A stretch of DNA of 5,574 nucleotides from Gammaproteobacteria bacterium (GTDB lineage: Bacteria > Pseudomonadota > Gammaproteobacteria > Enterobacterales > Psychrobiaceae), in assembly GCA_013214885.1 (NCBI GenBank), contig JABSRS010000067.1, positions 6,084-11,657 of the forward strand, written 5' to 3'. Of the stretch, positions 1 through 5,574 are shown piece by piece. Under the pieces are notes generated by a model, which saw only the letters and a list, made by a program, of their open reading frames with translations, had not been told where the DNA came from and ran no database searches. The position numbers and the translations under genes are program-made. Numbering within the stretch: position 1 is the stretch's first letter; each line of letters begins with the position of its first letter.

Positions 1-658
1 GTAACTGTGCAATTAAACCAAAACGGTTACTGTCATATATTTCGCCAGCATTTAATGACTCACCCAAAGGTTTTAATTCGTCACCCGTTGAAAAGATTGC
101 TACCTTGACCTTTTTAATCACTTTTACCTTAGCAAATCCCAAGGTGGCAAGTAGTGAAATATGGCGGGCTGTTATCTTAACGCCTTTGGTTAGCACGACC
201 TGATCGATGGCGATTTCTTCACCACAGCGGCGAATATTGCTGCCTTGTTTGGCTTGAACGGTAAAACGAATTTGCTCACCATCGGCACAAGTTTGCTCTT
301 GCATAATGACCGTATCGAGGAAGCTAGGCAGCTGTGCTCCCGTCATAATTCGAATACATTGCCCAGCGAATACTTCGCCTTTAAATGGCGCACCAGCAAA
401 GGATTTACCGACCATAGTTAAGGTGTCACTTTGTAATAAATCAGCGGCATTTAAGGCATAGCCATCCATCGCTGAATTATTAAAGGGTGGAATAGCAATT
501 GGCGAGGCAACATCAACCGCTAAAATCCGACCAAGCGAGTCTGACAACCGCAGAGTATCGGTCGATTCAATAGGTGTTATCGCAGATAACATTTGGCTTA
601 GGGCTTGCTCTAAAGGCATTAAAGGTTCTTTAATTGAACCACAATCGCATGAACTCAT
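1..658 (-). CDS. moeA: Molybdopterin molybdotransferase MoeA, 5' part (C-terminus cut by window edge)
   Basis: MoeA inserts molybdate into adenylylated molybdopterin in the last step of molybdenum cofactor synthesis, in the cytoplasm. I translated this frame by hand: it is open for 219 codons from the ATG at 658-656 to the window edge. The family is usually about 400-420 residues, so roughly half is present. Motifs in family order are NNSAMDGYAL (residues 60-69), RIMTGAQLP (103-111), NIRRCGEEI (141-149), FSTGDEL (189-195) and GEIYDSNR (205-212). Asp65, Thr106 and Glu194 look equivalent to conserved active-site positions of E. coli MoeA. The start is supported by a GAG-type ribosome site about 7 nt upstream and by the N-terminal alignment to E. 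coli MoeA as I remember it. The N-terminus carries a small Cys-Asp-Cys patch (residues 4-6). The gene is a separate unit from the ast genes: a terminator-like palindrome lies between them. No frameshift is visible. Confidence 0.95.
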   Translation of the reverse strand, partial: MSSCDCGSIKEPLMPLEQALSQMLSAITPIESTDTLRLSDSLGRILAVDVASPIAIPPFNNSAMDGYALNAADLLQSDTLTMVGKSFAGAPFKGEVFAGQCIRIMTGAQLPSFLDTVIMQEQTCADGEQIRFTVQAKQGSNIRRCGEEIAIDQVVLTKGVKITARHISLLATLGFAKVKVIKKVKVAIFSTGDELKPLGESLNAGEIYDSNRFGLIAQL

Positions 659-730
659 GACCGATCTCAAAATTGGGAATTATTGTCGCTTAGTAGAACA
701 TAAATAGAGGATTTTTGACTATAAAATTTA

Positions 731-795
731 AGCCTGAGCTGTCGAAGATCAAAATAAAGCTTAAAAGCCTGAGTGCTTTTAAGCTTATCGAAGGG
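731..795. repeat. Two degenerate copies of a short dispersed-repeat-like unit
   Basis: The octamer AGCCTGAG occurs twice in the same orientation (731-738 and 766-773). Each copy is followed by a TCGAAG core (742-747 and 788-793). Copy one reads CCTGAGCTGTCGAAG. Copy two has the same ends, but extra bases between them form one side of the 12-bp palindrome at 757-786. Both resemble the motif CCTGAGCTTGTCGAAGG, which I recall as a dispersed extragenic repeat in many proteobacteria; that comparison is from memory. The segment fills half of the 146-bp gap between the DUF1338 gene and moeA, and no gene is present in it. It may be a decayed repeat that has been co-opted as a terminator. Confidence 0.45.
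748..786 (-). terminator. Probable intrinsic terminator of the ast/DUF1338 transcript
   Basis: A perfect 12-bp inverted repeat (757-768 and 775-786) encloses a 6-nt loop (769-774). Read on the minus strand it starts 18 nt after the DUF1338 stop codon. It is followed by TTTATTTTGA, a T-rich tail typical of Rho-independent termination. On the plus strand the stem is followed by ATCGAAGGG, with no T-run, so the element points the same way as the genes. The stem is AT-rich (4 G-C pairs of 12), so its strength is uncertain. Confidence 0.65.
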
Positions 796-804
796 TTATA
801 CCAA

Positions 805-1605
805 TTATTTGCTAGCGTTGGTACTTTCAAAGATTTTATCAGCAGATGCTGCGACAAAACCAGTGTATTGCTGACCATTAGCCATGTTGTAGCGTTGAGC
901 AAACTCATAGAAACAAGACGGAATTTCAAGATCGCCATCGCTAAACGAGACCATTGCTTTATCAGCCATGGTTGATGATTGCTTTAATAACACCGCTTCC
1001 GAACCTTTAATCTCGCCACCAGAGGTGTTTAGCGCATAACTAGCATCTTTAAGGGCAGTGTTAACTGACTCAAGATCGTCATAGCCATCAAGGGTGTTTA
1101 CTAGCACGGTAAAGTGGTTAGCACGATAGCCCCAAGCTGCTGTCCACGCCGCATACTCACTCTCAGCTAGCAATACCTGATATTGAGCTTGAGTTACTGA
1201 CCAAGGCGCGCCGCCATAAATAAAGTTCTTAGCAGTGGTTACACCAGCATCAATTTGAGCCACTAGCTCAGTCACAATGCTTTGCAACTCAGCCGAACAC
1301 TCTTCAACCTTTAATTCACTAATGAAAACCTTAGGTTGCGAAGGATCGCTATGCTCAAAATGCTTAGCATTAAGCTTTTTCGAGACAAATTGGTACTGAC
1401 CTTTCTCTTGATAACCCAGCTCAATAAAGTGAGCTGCTAAGACATCAAGGTTCACTTTGGCCAAATTAAACGTGCGCAATGCAATATGATCATTAATGAT
1501 CGTTTCGCCATTACTTAATAATTGGTGAATTTTTTTCGCTGAAGGCGTTACTGCTAAATACTGCTGCCATAATTGCTCGAACATTTCAGTTACATTATTG
1601 TGCAT
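805..1605 (-). CDS. Short DUF1338 (HglS/YdcJ-like) putative metal-dependent 2-oxoacid dioxygenase
   Basis: This is a 266-residue protein of the DUF1338 family. Characterised HglS of Pseudomonas putida converts 2-oxoadipate plus O2 to D-2-hydroxyglutarate plus CO2, using a metal held by two His and one Glu in a VOC-like fold. Visible family motifs are NDHIALRTF (His40), YGGAPW (130-135), WGYRANHFTVLVN (His164) and IPSCFYEFAQRY (Glu234). These three residues are the likely metal ligands. HglS and YdcJ are about 450 residues, so this is a much shorter subtype and its substrate need not be 2-oxoadipate. No signal peptide or membrane segment is seen, so it is probably cytosolic. An in-frame ATG at 1617 would add four residues (MEHH), but GGAG at 1615-1612 lies inside that extension, exactly 6 nt before the ATG at 1605, so I chose 1605. 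It follows astD across a terminator-like hairpin. I recall the same order in Shewanella. Family assignment is firm; the reaction is inferred. Confidence 0.85.
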   Translation of the reverse strand: MHNNVTEMFEQLWQQYLAVTPSAKKIHQLLSNGETIINDHIALRTFNLAKVNLDVLAAHFIELGYQEKGQYQFVSKKLNAKHFEHSDPSQPKVFISELKVEECSAELQSIVTELVAQIDAGVTTAKNFIYGGAPWSVTQAQYQVLLAESEYAAWTAAWGYRANHFTVLVNTLDGYDDLESVNTALKDASYALNTSGGEIKGSEAVLLKQSSTMADKAMVSFSDGDLEIPSCFYEFAQRYNMANGQQYTGFVAASADKIFESTNASK

Positions 1606-1611
1606 ATGATG

Positions 1612-1615
1612 CTCC
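1612..1615 (-). promoter_or_regulatory. Ribosome binding site that sets the DUF1338 start
   Basis: GGAG on the minus strand is followed by a 6-nt spacer (CATCAT) and ATG at 1605-1603. The alternative upstream ATG at 1617-1615 is preceded only by the T-run of the hairpin and has no purine-rich site. GGAG would be coding if that start were used. This favours the shorter protein. Confidence 0.7.
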
Positions 1616-1617
1616 AT

Positions 1618-1644
1618 AATAAAAAAGGCAGCTAGGCTGCCTTT
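1618..1644 (-). terminator. Strong terminator-like hairpin between astD and the DUF1338 gene
   Basis: A perfect 9-bp inverted repeat (1624-1632 and 1636-1644, core GGCAGC/GCTGCC) has a 3-nt loop. In the minus-strand transcript it is followed by six T including the arm end plus ATT, and then at once by the GGAG ribosome site of the next gene. Both stem and U-tract look like a textbook intrinsic terminator. It sits 18 nt after the astD stop. It would end or reduce transcription before the DUF1338 gene, so that gene depends on read-through or on a promoter within the end of astD. I could not find a convincing promoter there. Confidence 0.75.
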
Positions 1645-1662
1645 CTTCAGGTTAAGTATTAA

Positions 1663-3150
<1,488 letters not shown>

Positions 3151-4167
3151 CTATAATGATAAGACGCGAACAAAGTCGCCATCTTGAACATTTAATGCGT
3201 TAGCATGTTCTTGAGTTAAGATTGCACTTGCTAATTCGTGATCAACATCGATATGGATCTCGGTAGCGCGGAAATTTTTCAAATCAGTGTTACAAGCAAC
3301 ATAAGCAGCGCCCGTTTCAACTTCACCAATGATCACTCGAACCCGGCGGCTATCTTTTACTGCTTTAATCTGGTCAAGCTCACATTCAACAGTTGGGCCA
3401 GCGTCAAAGATATCAACATAACCACGATGAACAAAACCTTCACGCTGTAACAGTTTAAGTGCAGGGCTGGTCTTGTGATGAACGACACTGATCACTTCTT
3501 GAGCTTCTTTGCTTAGCATGTTGACATAAATCGGGAAACGCGGCATCAATTCAGCAATGAAGACCTTGTTACCAATACCTGATAAATAATCGGCTGTTGG
3601 AAAGTCCATGCAAAAAAAGTGCTCTTCTAACCACTTCCAAAATGGCGATGTTCCAGTATCATCGGACACACCACGCATTTCAGCAATCACTGTTTTGCCG
3701 AAACGCTCAGTAAATTCAGCTAAGAATAAGAACCGGAAACGCGATAAAACTCGACCGTTATTACCGCCTCTGGCACTTTCCTTCAAAAACAAGGTACATA
3801 ACTCAGCAGCACCCGTGTAATCATTACATAAGGTTAATGTTTCGATAGTATTGTGCAGTTTAAGCTCTTGTGAGCTATGAACCACTTTACCTAAATGATA
3901 ATGATAAAAAGCATGTTCAAGTCCAACGGCAGATTCTAAGCCACTGGTCCCGATAACTTCACCAGTTTCGGTGTCTTCCATTACTAACAAGTAACCTTCA
4001 TTACCAGGTTTATCAGTGTCAGTTGCGAAAGATGCTACCGAATGAGCGATGCGCGAGCGTAGTAAGTTTTCGTTTGTCGGCAACGAAGTAAAACCAACCC
4101 CAGAATCGTGTGCAATTTGCATTAACGCTGGATAGTCAGCTTCAGATATTGGGCGAATGACCAACAT
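3151..4167 (-). CDS. astA: Arginine N-succinyltransferase AstA
   Basis: AstA transfers succinyl from succinyl-CoA to the alpha-amino group of L-arginine, the committed step of the AST pathway, in the cytosol. The product is 338 residues, the usual single-subunit AstA length. Characteristic blocks are MLVIRPI at the start, GFTSLPTNE (25-33), FGKTVIAEMRG (156-166), SPFWKWLEEHFFCMDF (174-189) with TADYLSG (191-197), FIAELMPRFPIYVNML (203-218), and EGFVHRGYVDIFDAGPTVE (243-261). The fold is GNAT-like. The start ATG is preceded by GGAG (4179-4176) with an 8-nt spacer. A terminator-like hairpin lies in the 74-bp gap between it and astC upstream, so it may be expressed at a lower or regulated level relative to the aminotransferase. 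The reading frame is intact. Confidence 0.96.
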   Translation of the reverse strand: MLVIRPISEADYPALMQIAHDSGVGFTSLPTNENLLRSRIAHSVASFATDTDKPGNEGYLLVMEDTETGEVIGTSGLESAVGLEHAFYHYHLGKVVHSSQELKLHNTIETLTLCNDYTGAAELCTLFLKESARGGNNGRVLSRFRFLFLAEFTERFGKTVIAEMRGVSDDTGTSPFWKWLEEHFFCMDFPTADYLSGIGNKVFIAELMPRFPIYVNMLSKEAQEVISVVHHKTSPALKLLQREGFVHRGYVDIFDAGPTVECELDQIKAVKDSRRVRVIIGEVETGAAYVACNTDLKNFRATEIHIDVDHELASAILTQEHANALNVQDGDFVRVLSL

Positions 4168-4196
4168 ATCAAGTTCTCCAAAGAAAGGCTGTAAAG

Positions 4197-4230
4197 AAAA
4201 GAAAGGCGAACTAGTTAACTGTTCGCCTTT
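4197..4230 (-). terminator. Terminator-like hairpin between astC and astA (possible attenuator)
   Basis: A perfect 10-bp inverted repeat (4202-4211 and 4221-4230, core AAAGGCGAAC) encloses a 9-nt loop, and eight bases of that loop (4213-4220, AGTTAACT) are themselves palindromic. On the minus strand the stem is followed by a broken T-run, roughly CTTTTCTTTA. On the plus strand it is followed by TTGTG after the arm's own TTT, so it could act either way, but all neighbouring genes are on the minus strand. It begins 11 nt after the astC stop. The imperfect tail suggests partial termination, letting some transcripts continue into astA. Confidence 0.65.
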
Positions 4231-4241
4231 TTGTGCCTAGA

Positions 4242-5574
<1,333 letters not shown>

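Noticed and set aside
690..938. Minus-strand open frame of 82 codons overlapping the DUF1338 3' end and the terminator region
   Set aside because: It lies in another frame across the terminator hairpin, and its composition is typical of an out-of-frame shadow.
715..975. Plus-strand open frame of 86 codons over the DUF1338 gene end and the adjacent gap
   Set aside because: It overlaps the antisense of a well-supported gene and the palindromic repeat, has no ribosome site of note, and encodes no recognisable motif.

Overview
The window is a compact, entirely minus-strand stretch of a gammaproteobacterial chromosome. GC content by eye is in the low-to-mid 40s. The gene order (acetylornithine/succinylornithine aminotransferase, AstA, AstD, DUF1338 protein) and the protein sequences most resemble Shewanella and related marine Alteromonadales. 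That placement is from memory of gene order and motifs, not from a search.

Reading in the direction of transcription (high to low coordinates): 5574-5460 is the upstream/promoter region. 5459-4242 is astC/argD, followed by a terminator-like hairpin in the 74-bp gap. 4167-3151 is astA, and 18 bp later comes astD (3132-1663). A strong intrinsic-terminator hairpin lies in the next gap. A short DUF1338 protein (1605-805) follows, ending at a 12-bp perfect palindrome with a T-rich tail inside a small repeat-like segment. The 5' two-thirds of a separate gene, moeA (molybdenum cofactor synthesis), starts at 658 and runs off the left edge.

AstA, AstC and AstD are three of the five enzymes of the arginine succinyltransferase (AST) pathway, which degrades arginine to glutamate, succinate and ammonia. 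AstA succinylates arginine, AstC transaminates N2-succinylornithine, and AstD oxidises the resulting semialdehyde. AstB (dihydrolase) and AstE (desuccinylase) are not in the window and must be encoded elsewhere if the pathway is complete. The aminotransferase probably also serves arginine biosynthesis (ArgD role).

The most interesting part is the fourth gene. It belongs to the DUF1338 family, whose characterised member HglS is a metal-dependent 2-oxoadipate dioxygenase/decarboxylase of lysine catabolism. This copy is much shorter than HglS or YdcJ but keeps a plausible His/His/Glu metal triad. Its link to the AST genes suggests an unassigned step or side reaction in arginine/ornithine breakdown. 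Terminator-like hairpins after astC and after astD suggest that output is stepped down or gated along the cluster.
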